A stretch of 64,000 nucleotides of DNA. Source: Adiantum capillus-veneris (lineage: Eukaryota; Streptophyta; Polypodiopsida; Polypodiales; Pteridaceae). The notes below the pieces were generated by a model. The model saw nothing but the letters and a program-made list of their open reading frames with translations. It did not search any database and had not been told where the DNA came from. The translations under genes and the position numbers were made by a program. The stretch is taken from NCBI GenBank assembly GCA_014529385.2, contig CM043944.1, forward strand, positions 68,868,895 to 68,932,894, in the 5' to 3' direction. Positions 1 to 10,989 of the stretch are shown piece after piece. Within the stretch, counting starts at the first letter, position 1, and each line of letters begins with the position of its first letter.

Positions 1-2
1 AA

Positions 3-1042
3 TATGAGGATGCAAAGCAAGAGCGACAAAGGGCACGAATCGAGTGGAGACGGGGAAGACGACCACCGATGCACTATCCAGCGGTTCTGGAGAGCCTACC
101 AACCTTCATGAGCTTAAGATGGTTGCACAACCAATTGAAAAGCGCACAACAATGCGGTGACGAAGTGACTGAAGAAGAGTGGGAGTACTCTCGGGGTTGC
201 GCGACCAAGGTAAGTTTGCAATGTACGACTAGCAAGTGACTTTATTTATAAACGTTTGAACGGCCACTCATAATCTTTGTTCGTTGTAGTATAAGTCATA
301 CACAGAAGCATGGTGTAAAGGTCGACATTTTAGGGTGGAACGAATCGACAAAAAGCGTTTTACTCTAGATTGTGGAATCATGGCAAAATTTGAACAGTCT
401 AGTCGACGACGTTCCTCTGATGCAGATCCCGTGGTGGCGGAACTCACTTACTTCGGCACGCTGCAAGAGATTTTGAGGATCGATTACAGAGGATTTTTTG
501 TCGACTTGTTCGACGTGCAATGGTTCAAGATAATCATGGAGGGTCGAAACGCTACTGTGCGTAGAGGAGAGTCTGGTTTTCTTGAGGTGGATTCTACTAA
601 GAAATGGACTGACTTAAGAGACACTTTCGTACTACCCGAGCATTGTGAACAAGTAAGTATATAAATAGTTAACATCCCCCTTTTACAAGTTATGTGCTTG
701 AAAGCTCTCATGTAAGTTATGTGGCTCTGGCAGGTAGTATTTCATCCTACAAAGTCTACATCAAACTGGTGGTACGTCATAGAGGTAGCCCCTCGTAGTG
801 CAAGGACGTATGAAGGCTACCATGTACCAATCACAACGACATCAATGGAGGAGATCAGAGAAGATGCTCAATCAGAAGCCGCTGCGGTGGTGCCAGACGA
901 GCATCAAGATGCTACTACTCTATATGGGGTGCATGCAGAGGAGCTACAAAATGAAACAGAGGATATGTGTTTAAACGGAGAGCTCTATATAGATATAGGA
1001 AGTTATGCTGAGTTATGCGAGGATGAGAGAGAGATCTCTTAA
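3..1042 (+). CDS. CACTA transposase (TNP2-like), C-terminal exons
   Basis: Partial gene with an open 5' end. My model joins 3-209, 290-652 and 734-1042. Both introns have GTAAGT donors and AG acceptors and are in phase 0. The protein part matches the DUF4216 region found at the C-terminus of plant TNP2 transposases. Landmarks are YFGTLQEILRIDY, then a FDVQWF block, then TFVLPEHCEQ, and after the second intron WWYVIEVAPR. An acidic tail follows and the stop is at 1040-1042. The catalytic DDE core would lie upstream, outside the window. The homologous region of CACTA element 2 aligns block by block (FDVKWF, IFVLPQHCE, VVQVAPRS), which supports the exon model. No frame-breaking change is seen in this stretch, so the copy may be fairly recent. 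Confidence 0.82.
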
Positions 1043-1314
1043 AGCCACAAATATTGTATTTGAACAATTTTGCTCCGTGCTGTAAAAGCTCTGGCTCTCT
1101 AAGTAGCTTCCATGGTGTATAACGCTCTTTTCTACTCGCGCTCACATCTTTTGATTGAAAATTCTGAGTTTTCGACTTGCCTCTTTTATCACTCGATTGA
1201 TTGCGTCATTGTATTTATATGCGTCATTACGTCATTGTATTTAATGGTCTTTGCGTCATTGTCTACTCTATTCATTCAATATTAAGTTTAAATATTCGTG
1301 TGTTTAATGCAGGT

Positions 1315-2643
1315 ATGGATGATGAGGAGTTTCTTTCTTCTTTGTCACCGCAGCAAAGACAGTGGTACGTGGAGCGTCATCGCTCTGGCGCATCATCGCG
1401 CGTTCCTACACCATCCGCATCTCCCTCTCTTTCGGAGCATTCGGCGCGCTCTGAAGCTTCGGCGTCGACGAGACGAGCGTCACACTCGTTTAGACACCGG
1501 CGCTCTAGTGGTGGCGGTGGCGGTTGTTGTGGGGATTCCGCCACCGATGCCTCCACACCGCCTCGTGTTCGACGAGGCTCTTTACCCTCCCCTTCTTTGC
1601 CCGCCCCCACACCAGCCACAGCATCGCCATCTACGCCAGGTTTTGCACGGCTGACTGTTCCTAGAAGCTACACACCTCTACCTACTCCGCCGGGAGCCAC
1701 CCCACTCGACACTCCTCGCTTCGGCGCCCAGACACCGGTGGAGACACCTGACGTCCGTACCCCCATCGACACGCCGCTAGAGACCCCTACCGGGACACCC
1801 AGGTTCACGCGTCACCGGCCAGAGGGCTTGCCTTACTCCGTCGACATCAGCGGCGGCATCATCATGGATGATGACGGCAAGAAGGTGATCTCGCGCATGC
1901 GTGGTCTTTGCTCTCAGCTGTTTAGACACTATATACTAAACAAATGGAGTGAAGTACCAAGTGATTTAAAAAACAGAGTCATCAGCATACTTCATGATGA
2001 GTTTCCCGTTCCAACACGGGATCAGCGCTTCAATGAAGACCTGATGAAGATTCGAATGCGCGAATAGTGCAAACACAAGCGTTCCGAAGTGCAAAAAGCA
2101 ATCAAGAATGGGTGGAATAGGCCAGATTGGCTGGCCAAAGAAGATTGGAAGAATGCGAAGAAAGCAGCGCGCGAGAATCCCGACAAGTGGAAGCAACAAA
2201 AGGATGCAGCCAGAGCGCGAGTAGAGGCAGGGAGCTCGCACCACTTGGGGAGCGGTGGATGGGCATCATTTGAGGCCGATTTTGTAAGTCTTTTCACATT
2301 GCTTTTTATGCATGTTCGATAGTTTAGGGTTTATGAGTTTTTTAGTTCTAACATAATGAAATCTTTGTATGTTTTGACAGTGGTCGATGACAGGACGTGA
2401 TCCCACACCGTACGAGCGCGAGTACGCAGGCAGGAAGGGCTTAAACGCCCTGATGGACATTCTCAGTTCTCGCGGCGGCATGGTTAGTATTAGGGTTTAC
2501 TCTTTTTTATTTTTTGTATTGTTTTATAAATGTCGTTATATGTTTATATTTACTGAAAACTGTCTTATTGTCTTTTTTTGCAGAATCCGACAGATACGCC
2601 GCTTGGACGCGATGAGACGTCTGATTACACGACGTCAGTTTAG
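1315..2643 (+). pseudogene. CACTA accessory gene (Transposase_24-like)
   Basis: The model joins 1315-2283, 2381-2482 and 2584-2643, with GTAAGT and GTTAGT donors and AG acceptors. The start MDDEEFLSSL lies just after a likely acceptor (TTTAATGCAG), so a 5' untranslated exon is probable. The N-terminal 190 residues are rich in Ser, Pro and Thr with repeats of the TPxxTP type. They are followed by a conserved block (LFRHYILNKWSEVPSDLK, then NRPDWLAKEDW, then HHLGSGGW) typical of the plant Transposase_24 family. An in-frame TAG at 2065-2067 interrupts this block. Conserved coding continues on both sides of it, so I read it as a nonsense mutation. The alternative is a short 250-residue protein ending there. 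Splice sites match those in element 2 (HLGSGG block followed by GTAAGT). Confidence 0.75.
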
Positions 2644-2992
2644 CCGTAGCTAGATAGCATTAGTTTAGGGTTTCTCGTAGCTTATGTATCATGAGACGGA
2701 TTTTATACGTCTTTTTGAACCATGTATATTATTACATTTGTCACCGCAATTCCTTTTGCCAATCAATTCTTTATGCCTATGATGTTGTACAATTGTCATT
2801 ATTACATTTGCCAATCAATTCAGTTTGCCTATGATGTGTACAATTGTCAATTTTGCAAACAATGCGTCTTGTGGGTGACTATTTTGGGTCTATTATCTAC
2901 TTTTGCACTTTTTTTAAAAACTGAATCAAGTACAATATGGTTGATGGGTGGCAGGGCATTCAATGCCCTGCCACCAAAAAAATATTCTCTCA

Positions 2993-3212
2993 GGCGTCGC
3001 TATAAGCGTCGCTATTTATGGCTCTGTAGCGTCGCTATATGCGTCGCTATACTCTTCTGTGAGAGCGTCGCTATAAGCGTCGCTATAGGCGTCGCTATGA
3101 GCGTCGCTATATAGCGACGCCTATAGCGACGCTCTCGTAGCGACGCTGTTAGCGACGGTTTTAGCGACGCCGGGGGTTATAAAAACCCAGTGTATTTCCG
3201 TCGCTAACAGCG
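2993..3212 (+). repeat. CACTA subterminal repeat array (GCGTCGCTAT)
   Basis: About a dozen copies of a short motif, GCGTCGCTAT, occur in direct orientation from 2993 and in inverted orientation (ATAGCGACGC) from about 3110. The centre is therefore palindromic. Arrays like this near the ends of CACTA elements are the usual binding sites for the element's own DNA-binding protein. It lies 28-250 bp inside the right terminus, as expected for that role. Confidence 0.8.
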
Positions 3213-3228
3213 TCACAAGAGCACACAA

Positions 3229-3240
3229 CCTCTTGTAGTG
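3229..3240 (-). repeat. CACTA 1 right terminal inverted repeat
   Basis: CCTCTTGTAGTG on the plus strand reads CACTACAAGAGG on the minus strand. This is the canonical start of a CACTA terminal repeat. Confidence 0.82.
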
Positions 3241-4243
3241 CATTTGAGATTGTGTCCATTAACATGTTTTAGTACGAACAACATGTCAATACAAGAATTG
3301 TGTCCATGTAGAAATGTTGAAGGTACCATAGGGCCTTTATGGAATGATTTTCCTCGTTGTAAGATCCTTGTTGGTGTCCATTAATTTAATACTTGTGTGA
3401 TCCCCTTTATATTTATTGAATTTGTATTCGTAAAAGGTGTGAATACAACTGGTAAGGCACGTGAAGGATCTTGTGCTTGTGATATTTCAATATAACTTGT
3501 CTTAACTGGCTGCATGACACTTGAAACATGAGGTATAGGGCCAAGACCTTTACATCCTAGAGGGAGGATTGTTGTCTTATCAAGTTCCCCATAATGCAAA
3601 GTAGATTTAGTGCCAACATGTAGCATATGCAAAGTCTAAACAATCTTTGCATTGGGATAATAATCATGCACGAATTCTTGTATTGCAAAAAACTATGATA
3701 GTTTGCTCACTGTGCTTATACTTTGAGTATTTCGTTTATTTTCAATGAAAATATTTTATAGGTGTGTCTAGTAGGTAAGAGGGAGAACAATGAATCACTA
3801 ATTGCATGCATCCTAAAATTGCCACAAAGATTCTTAATAAGTATTGTCTTTATTACAATGGTTAAGCCAAAAACTTCTGCCTTTAAGCCTGGTTAGATAT
3901 GAAGAACTGTTGTGGATGATTAACCCAAGTGAAATAGCTTCTCTTCCTCCCAGTTAAATTATGGAAAAACTGGCCCCGGGGTAAGGTAGCTTCAAAGTAC
4001 ATGGTTGACATTTGAGCTATTGCCTTTCAAATGCACGGTTAAAATTTTAAGCACTGCTATGGAATACGCTTGTATTGTACATGAGCCCATGAATGAGCAA
4101 AAAAAAATATTTCCAGTGTTACATGCTAAAGCCAACGAGGCATTAGAGAGTAGCCTAGAATGGAGTGCACGATGGCTGTAGGCGTTTAAGTTATTCTCAA
4201 AAGAAAAATAGCACGATACAAAAAGATTGGAGATAAGTGAAAA
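3241..4243. other. Intergenic DNA between CACTA 1 and the MYB gene
   Basis: No gene is recognised. Short open frames (for example 3381-3632 on the minus strand) have no recognisable domain. The right part must include the MYB 3' untranslated region, but I could not fix a polyadenylation site. Confidence 0.5.
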
Positions 4244-7200
4244 CTAATTTAGGAGGAGGAGGAGCTTCCACAGATCTGGGAATGTAAGCATACTTTCCCA
4301 TTCCTCCAAGCAATTGGCCATTTGCGCCTGGCTATAAATATGGTCAGCATCCGGTAATGGCCCCACAGACGCTAATGGCTCACCATTGCTTCCATTTTCT
4401 CGTGGGAACAACACCTCTCTATGGTCTTGATCAGCTGTGTGAGTTGCTCTGCTCACGACGTCAAGGCTGGTGTTCGTCACTGCGGCATGTTGGGATGCCT
4501 GAACGGTACTATCAATATTGCTGTTGAATTGACTTCGCACCAGCAGGGGTGAATAGGTATACGCGCTGCATCCAGTCATTGAATTTTGGATGCAATCATC
4601 AATATAATTTACGATGGAAGATTGCTGGATCAACGTCCTCGAACTCTGGCCGTGTGGTGCTGGATTAATACAGGACTGCTCGCTCGACGTGCTCGAGCTC
4701 TGGCCGATTAGCTCTGGATGAGCTAAACAAAGTGCGGAATTGGTGGACAATCTGGTGCCCCAGCCATGTTCGTTATTGATATATTGGGCGACAGGCAAAG
4801 TAACGTTCTCCGCTGTTTGGCGCCGATCGCCGTGCAGGGTGCTGAAATTGGCAATACTGGAATGGCGACTGATTATGCCAGTGGATTGCAATGTGGTTGG
4901 ACTAATCTCTGTATAAGCTGCCAAATTCAAATAGTTTTCTTGGTACTTATCTAGGAAAGTTGGTCGCTCTGGTGTCGAGAGCATAGACGGCTGAACCGCG
5001 GTTGGCATTTCTGCAAGGAGCTGGCTGTTGCTGCTGCTGCTGCTACACGTTCTTGTTAGTTCTACTGCAACAGCAGCTCCATCTTGATCCACAGTTGGCC
5101 CATTCATGAGCAAATACTCACTGTTGTTGCCACTCACATAATTGTTGCCCCAAATTAGAGGCATGTGATTTTGTTGAGGCTGCAAGCTTACATTACTAGG
5201 CTTCCGAGCGGATAATGAGATGTTGCTGTCCTTGATCAGACAAGGCTCGCTCGCAATGGCATAGTCCTCAGAGGACGAAGTTGAGTATGAGCACTCATCC
5301 AAACTTATACTCATATTATTCCCAGACCCAGTGGTTAGTGAAATGTCTCCATTCCCTTCTTTCTCAACATTACACGACTTTATACACTTGCCATCACCGG
5401 TCAACATGTCGATGTGAATCACCTGGATAGGATCTTGGTGGTTGGCCTGGCTCTTGGTTGCATTTGTACTACCAGTACTCTCGTTACTTTCACTAACCAT
5501 TGAAAGCAAAACATGAGAAGAGCTTGGGGTCTCACTTTGCTGAGTCAACGTCATCCTCTTCTTGATTTGGGTGTTCCACAAGTTCTTAACATCATTATCT
5601 GTACGTCCTTTCAAATGCCTCGCGATATCAGACCACCTGCTAATAGCAAACAAATTGTTATCTTCTACAACCACTTGCAACTTGTTTACTAGGGCAAATG
5701 ATCCATCAAGGGACCTCCATAGTAAGCTTATAATTTTCAAAAAACATAACTTTCACCTCACACTAGTGAGTTACACTTAAGCCTACCAACATTGAGGAGT
5801 CAGGGATATTATCAACTTTAGTAATATTTGGAAGGCCACGAACTCTCTTGTGTTTGATAGTGACCTCTCTGGGGGCTACCTTTTCAAAGATTGTACAAGA
5901 AAGCAAAGATATAATAGGTGTGATAAGTAAAAGACATAGCTCGGATGATTGGCTTAGGGCAACCTTTGCCATCCGATCGAGCCCAGTGCAATAGTTAACC
6001 ACTAGGTCAGGGCTGGAAATTACAGGGCACCCTTGCTCTTGCTAGGGAAGGGGAACTTTTATGGTTGCCAGTCCCATGGGAAGGGTAATGTTGTGGTCCA
6101 ACCTTCACGATGCAGCGTTAAAAATTTTCCACCCTTCCAATCTAAACACAATAAAGTTGTGATTGCGAATCTTGGCATTATAGAATGTCATGTTATGATT
6201 AGCTTAGCCTTAAGCACAAATGTGTTTTCCTAGTACAATCAAACATATAAAATGAGATGTAGACCGTGGGCTGATGTTGTTGCATTGGGAGGTCGGGACC
6301 AATCAATTTAAATGCAGGAAAACCATTCTTGAAACACAAACCGCAATGCCAATTCATATGCCAGGCATCAAAGAGGTAAAACTTGTGCGAAGATTTAAAT
6401 GGGCTATTTAGCAATAGTGGTTGTCCGCTAAGGAAAAAAACGCACCATCCGTTGATTGCATGCAGAGAAGGCAGATTGGCTATCACGCTTTATACTAAAT
6501 AGTGGCTCCCAATGAGAATCTCCAATCACTTCGAGTTGAGCGCACAACAGTGCATTAGTGAAAAATCTAAAGTTTGCAAAAGCACAGTAGACTCGAGAGA
6601 AAATGAAATTTTAGGCAATTATCATAAACCTCCTAAGACCAAGCTCAGAAGTAGTGATGCGTAGCCCCGCTATCAGTCCAACTAATATATGATAGAAATG
6701 TAGTATTCTGAATAACAGAAAAGGAAAGTCTCAATAAGGGACTCTCCACTCTCGACTCTAGAGTCGACACCCAATTTCCAAAGTGGGCACCTAGTTGTAC
6801 ATGTTGGATAGTGGCTAGCATGAAGTAACCCCTGCAGGGCAATTTGGGAGCTTCCCCTTCCTGGGGAAGGTTTACTATGCACGGACCCTTCATTGAGGAA
6901 GGGATACTTGACCAACATGCTCTTCTGAGTGAAGGGCTTACAAATTTTTGCCATGCATGTGCAAGGCAAAATGCCTCGGGAAGGGCAGGCAGGCTTGCAA
7001 ATTTCGGCCCTGCACTAGGTACTAGTAATTAAGGTCGGTTGTAGCCCTTTGTCCCTCAAGGCTCAGCATGAGCTTGAGGCTGATTTGTATTTCCATTGGT
7101 GACTTTGTAATACAATCACTCACAATTGTGAGTTTGCAAAAATACAAATAAAAAATTTGAAGGAAATTAACTCCAACGTAACACTATAACTAAGAAACGC

Positions 7201-7960
7201 ACTATAGTAGAGCAGCATGTAAAGGTTGTAGGTTAAAGAGCTTGATAAAGTAGTCTTATGCTCTATGCATTGCGCTGATATTTAATGACATCCACTTAAC
7301 AACTAGCATTCCAAAGACACATTGAAGCATATACATTAGTTGATATTTTGAAGGTTAAGTCAAGGAAGTTGTTGATATGATTACCTATTACCCATGGCCT
7401 CATGAAGCTGAACTATGAGGTTAATCTCATCAGAGGAGAACTTGCCACGTTTCAAGTCCGGTCGAAGGTGATTTAACCATCGTCGCCTGCAGCTCTTTCC
7501 ACAACGTTTTAACCCTGCATGGTATTCTGCAATTAATAATTCTCAATCTTATCACGTGCATTCAAAGACTTGCTTTGTTTGTAGGAGCATACATGCATGA
7601 ATTATATAGAACACTTTTACTCATCGAAACACCCTCCACGATGTTATACACTTGTTAAGGTTTCTAAAGTTTGATAACTGCATGGAAGAAGAAACCTACT
7701 CCCTCAAAGCGGTAAATTTAACTACGGGAGGTAAATTTAACCTTTGAAATTGAAGTTGAAGGCTAAAGCATATCCACGTGCACCAATCATGTAACTAGCT
7801 AAAGCGGTAACGACAATTGATTAATGGAGGTCGCGTGTAATGATACCGAGGGAAGTATACCAGCGTTGCGCGCGATGTCGCTCCAGCTGCCATGGACGTA
7901 CGTGGTGATGCAGCGCACCAGCCGCTCGTCCTCGTCTGGCGACCACAGCACCTTTCTCAT
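4244..7960 (-). CDS. R2R3-MYB transcription factor
   Basis: A nuclear DNA-binding transcription factor of 540 residues. The model is exon 1 7960-7861 (100 bp), exon 2 7514-7385 (130 bp) and exon 3 5636-4244. Both introns have GT and AG ends and sit exactly where R2R3-MYB introns usually are: after the R2 helix-3 Gly (phase 1) and inside the GNR-W junction (phase 2). R2 carries W6, W26 and W46. R3 carries F59, W78 and W97. Recognition helices read [10 protein letters not shown] and [12 protein letters not shown]. The ATG at 7960 is preceded in frame by a stop three codons upstream. The opening [10 protein letters not shown] and the DLKRGKFS linker resemble MYB26/MYB103-type factors of secondary-wall regulation, but I do not assign a subgroup. 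[10 protein letters not shown] has Arg where most R2R3-MYBs have Leu. The remaining 430 residues are Ser/Thr/Gln-rich with no recognised motif, apart from a Ser run coded by a short GCT repeat near 5030. Intron 2 (1748 bp) contains a hAT insertion. Confidence 0.93.
6008..7012. mobile_element. Non-autonomous hAT element 1, in MYB intron 2
   Basis: A 1005-bp element flanked by a perfect 8-bp target duplication, CACTAGGT at 6000-6007 and 7013-7020. It starts CAGGGCTGGAAATTAC. Its other end, read inward on the minus strand, is CAGGGCCGAAATTTGC. An 8-bp duplication with CAGGG-type termini is diagnostic of the hAT superfamily. No transposase is coded, so it would depend on an enzyme supplied elsewhere. 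The interior repeats short GGGAAGGG and CCCATGGGAAGGG blocks that are shared with element 2. It makes up more than half of MYB intron 2. Confidence 0.9.
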
Positions 7961-7995
7961 ACTATGCGATCACTAGAGCGGCGATCATTAGCCTG

Positions 7996-7998
<3 letters not shown>

Positions 7999-8037
<39 letters not shown>
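7999..8037 (+). repeat. (GA)n microsatellite
   Basis: About 19 GA units, lying 39 bp upstream of the MYB start codon. It reads CT on the gene's strand. Confidence 0.95.
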
Positions 8038-8039
<2 letters not shown>

Positions 8040-8476
8040 TGAATCTTAGACCGAGGCCGCTATTATAATCTGGTGCTGCAGCACGTCGTCGGGGATTGAT
8101 CAATGAGGGTGCGCATGCGAATCATGTTGGAGCTGATCTGTCGCAGCCCTAATTATAACCGGAGAGACCCTTCTCAAGCTCTAGAGAGAATCCTACAATC
8201 ATGAATGTCCATCCCGCACTTGAATGAGGTGCCAAAGGTGCCATCTCAATATGGCTCCAGTGTCCACGGTCCACCTTTAGGCTTTAGCGCATGCTTGTAC
8301 AAGGACGTAGCATCTATCCTCGTTTGTACCGTTTGCATGATTCAACTTTTTGTTGCTTGGGAATTGGTGCATTTATGAGCATGACAGTGATCTTTCTACC
8401 AAGCTGCCCTTCACCGAGCCTCCTTATACCCAACTTATATTCCATTTCACAAGAGACCGGTCCTTCAAGGAAATGA

Positions 8477-8480
<4 letters not shown>

Positions 8481-8509
<29 letters not shown>
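8481..8509 (+). repeat. (CT)n microsatellite
   Basis: About 14 uninterrupted CT units in the MYB upstream region. Confidence 0.95.
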
Positions 8510-8514
<5 letters not shown>

Positions 8515-8922
8515 CTAGAGATGCTCAAATAGAAGAAGGGGACTAGGCAGAGTCATGGTCTCAAGAGACCGGTGAAGATTTTCACTCTTCTTTGATGAGA
8601 TGATATCAAGCATAAATGTAGCTAGGTATTTCTCTCAAAGGCCACAGCTGCATTGGTCTTCTCTTCACGTTGATAAATCCTTCTTGTTTCTATGTCACTT
8701 TTCAAAGAGGAAACATACAAAACTATTTGACCTCCTTCTCAGATTTTCGCACTATTGTAAAGCCAAATAATTCATGTTTCTATTTCTCTTAGCTAGCATT
8801 GCTTAATTAATGTTTCCATAATTTTGAGTGTCACAAGTGTAATATGAGACACAGATATTCCAAGTATGCTCCCCAAGACCCGTATTTTCATCTCCATATG
8901 CGTAAGGAAGCAAAGAAAATTT

Positions 8923-9021
8923 GGGGTAACCTCTAGGAGCTATCTTTAATTGACTTAATAAGAGAGTAACAAATTAAAGATCTAATTAAGTCAATTAAAG
9001 ATATCTCTTAGAGGTTACCCC
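8923..9021. repeat. 99-bp inverted repeat (hairpin)
   Basis: The arms start GGGGTAACCTCT and end AGAGGTTACCCC, with matching TCTTTAATTGACTTAAT blocks inside. This gives about 35-bp arms around a 25-bp loop. It has the shape of a tiny foldback element, but I see no clear target duplication. Confidence 0.75.
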
Positions 9022-9100
9022 ATCATTCACGTTCATTAGCATTACCCAACAATTATATGTCATCATTCATATTCACTAGCATCATCCAACAATCCGGATT
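9021..9100 (+). repeat. Two-copy tandem repeat, about 40 bp
   Basis: Two degenerate copies of a unit starting CATCATTCA and containing CCAACAAT lie directly after the hairpin. Confidence 0.6.
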
Positions 9101-9306
9101 GTTTCCAAGAGTCTAGAGAGTCTTCTACTACCTTTTGTAGGCCATAAATACAATAGTCCCATGAGCATTAAGGATGGGCATGGCTTTTTAACCTAGGGGT
9201 CCCTAGTACTCTTTGGAATAATCTTGTTTATTACCACCACATTGCAACATTAAAACTTGGAAAAAATACAACATTTTTTAATAAAGCGTTAAAGAGGGGC
9301 TTTAAG

Positions 9307-10981
9307 CAGGCCTGAAAATTGCAGGGCACCCTTACCCATCCTAGGGAAGGGAAATCTTCAAGAGTGCCCGTCCCATGGGAAGGGTTGTTTGGCATTTTCT
9401 ACCTTCAAACTGAAGGGAAAAATTTTCCCTGCCCTTCCGATCAAATCTTTACCAAAATCCAGTTTTTGCACATGTGTTTTCGAACAATTGTAACTTGTAA
9501 AGAAAGTTCTAAAGTATAATGAGAAAGGGTGCACTTTGAAAACATTGCACATCAGTACTAAAAATCATTTCCTACAAGATACACAATGAGTAAGAGAAGT
9601 AGTAAGCTATAAATGGGACATGCAAATATTTGGAACTTCAAATGTCCTGTAATGCAGCTGCGGTGACGACATCATACAACATAATACATCTTGGCATTTG
9701 TTGGATGTACCCTTTGCTAGAATTTTAACCATGAAGAGTCTCCCCTTGAGTTACAGACCTTCCATTGTTGAGCTCATGAAGTTACCGCTATCGCTATTCT
9801 CTCTCTGAAGCTAGGGTAGCCATCTCTTGAAACTTCCAAGTTCCCTCTAACTCGTTCTCGTCTCCTAAGAATCAACAATGACAAACAATTAGATCCTTAG
9901 AATGTAATATACATAAATTGTAGCATCCTAATCATCAAACATGGTGCCATCTTAAACATGATGAAGTGATAAGTATGCGTTGGTATAAATAGGCTTTGGG
10001 AGCATGCCTAGCAAACCAGGAGGCTAGCACTATGTGAATCATGATTTGTGAAGGAGCCTTGAGACTTGAAGGACCTTTGGAATCGTAGAGAGTCGTCTGG
10101 ACTCACAACCTAGAGGTCGCCCAAGGGACTCCTAAGGAGAGCTTGCAGTTCATGGATAATGGGAGAGTGCTAGGCAATTCTGGAATGTGGATCTTGTAGT
10201 TGATCGTGAGTCTGAGCCCTTGTAAGAATCAATCGGTATCTGAGAACAATTTCAAAAGATTGTGTATACCAAATCAAAGTGGGAAGCAAAAAGAGTGCTT
10301 AATCTTTACTCTCTCCGTAATTTCCTTCAGTAAGGCATTATTCAGCGATGCTTTGAGTTAATCTCTGGTGTACTTACTTCTCTCTTTTTCCAACCCACTA
10401 GCCTTGATTACATGGCATCCCTCAAACCTCCTCATCTCAATTGGAACTTGGATATAGAAGCTCTATGTCAGCATTTGGTGGATGAAAGAGACGAGTGATG
10501 AGACTCGTCACTCAAGCCCGATGCCCTCATTAGAAAACTCGCGAGCAATTGAACTTTCAACTCTCAAGTTCAAACTTTAAACTTCAATCTTCGCACTTCG
10601 TCACCTCTATAGTTTGCCCAACGCATTAAAATTCCCTATATTAAAAAGCTTACCTTAACTTTTCTAAAGGTGCATGGCAATGTATGCTTGAACAACCTTC
10701 AAAATCAGATTACATACTCATCAGTGACTCTCAAAGTCCATAGAACATCCTCTAGGTACAAGTCCAAAAGTCCCAATCCCAAGCATTCGCATGATTAATC
10801 TTTGCAGGGCACTTTGAGAGGTTGCCCTTCCCTAGGAAGGCCTTGCAAAAATATGCTCTTCCTTGGGGTAGGGCCAGTCGAACAACCTGTCCTTCCTAAG
10901 GAAAGGCAATTATAAATTTTCCCGGCGTGTGCAGGGCTAGCAGCAAAGGAAGGGCGGGAAGGGTTGCAATTTTCGGCCCTG
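9307..10981. mobile_element. Non-autonomous hAT element 2
   Basis: A 1675-bp element with a perfect 8-bp target duplication, GCTTTAAG at 9299-9306 and 10982-10989. It starts CAGGCCTGAAAATTGCAGGG. The other end, read inward, starts CAGGGCCGAAAATTGCAACC. Termini and GGGAAGGG-rich subterminal blocks match hAT element 1, so they belong to one family. No transposase open frame is present. Most of the interior is unrelated AT-rich DNA. Confidence 0.9.
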
Positions 10982-10989
10982 GCTTTAAG

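Larger units (their letters stand above)
1..3240 (+). mobile_element. CACTA (En/Spm) transposon 1, 3' part
   Basis: This is the right-hand 3.2 kb of a CACTA-type DNA transposon; its left end lies outside the window. It holds the last exons of the transposase gene, then an accessory gene, then an array of short subterminal repeats. It ends at 3240 with CCTCTTGTAGTG, the reverse complement of a CACTACAAGAGG terminus. The gene order and strand match the decayed CACTA element at 22,430-61,726. CACTA elements make 3-bp target duplications, which cannot be tested here because the left end is missing. Confidence 0.88.
7961..9298 (-). promoter_or_regulatory. MYB 5' leader and presumed promoter region
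   Basis: The region upstream of the MYB start codon. On the gene's strand it contains a long CT run close to the start (7999-8037), common in plant 5' leaders. I could not place a TATA box or transcription start. No open frame here looks like a gene. Confidence 0.4.

Noticed and set aside
1201-1314. Upstream extension of the CACTA 1 accessory protein
   Set aside because: The first codon is TTG, the stretch is AT-rich, and a good splice acceptor lies directly before the ATG at 1315.
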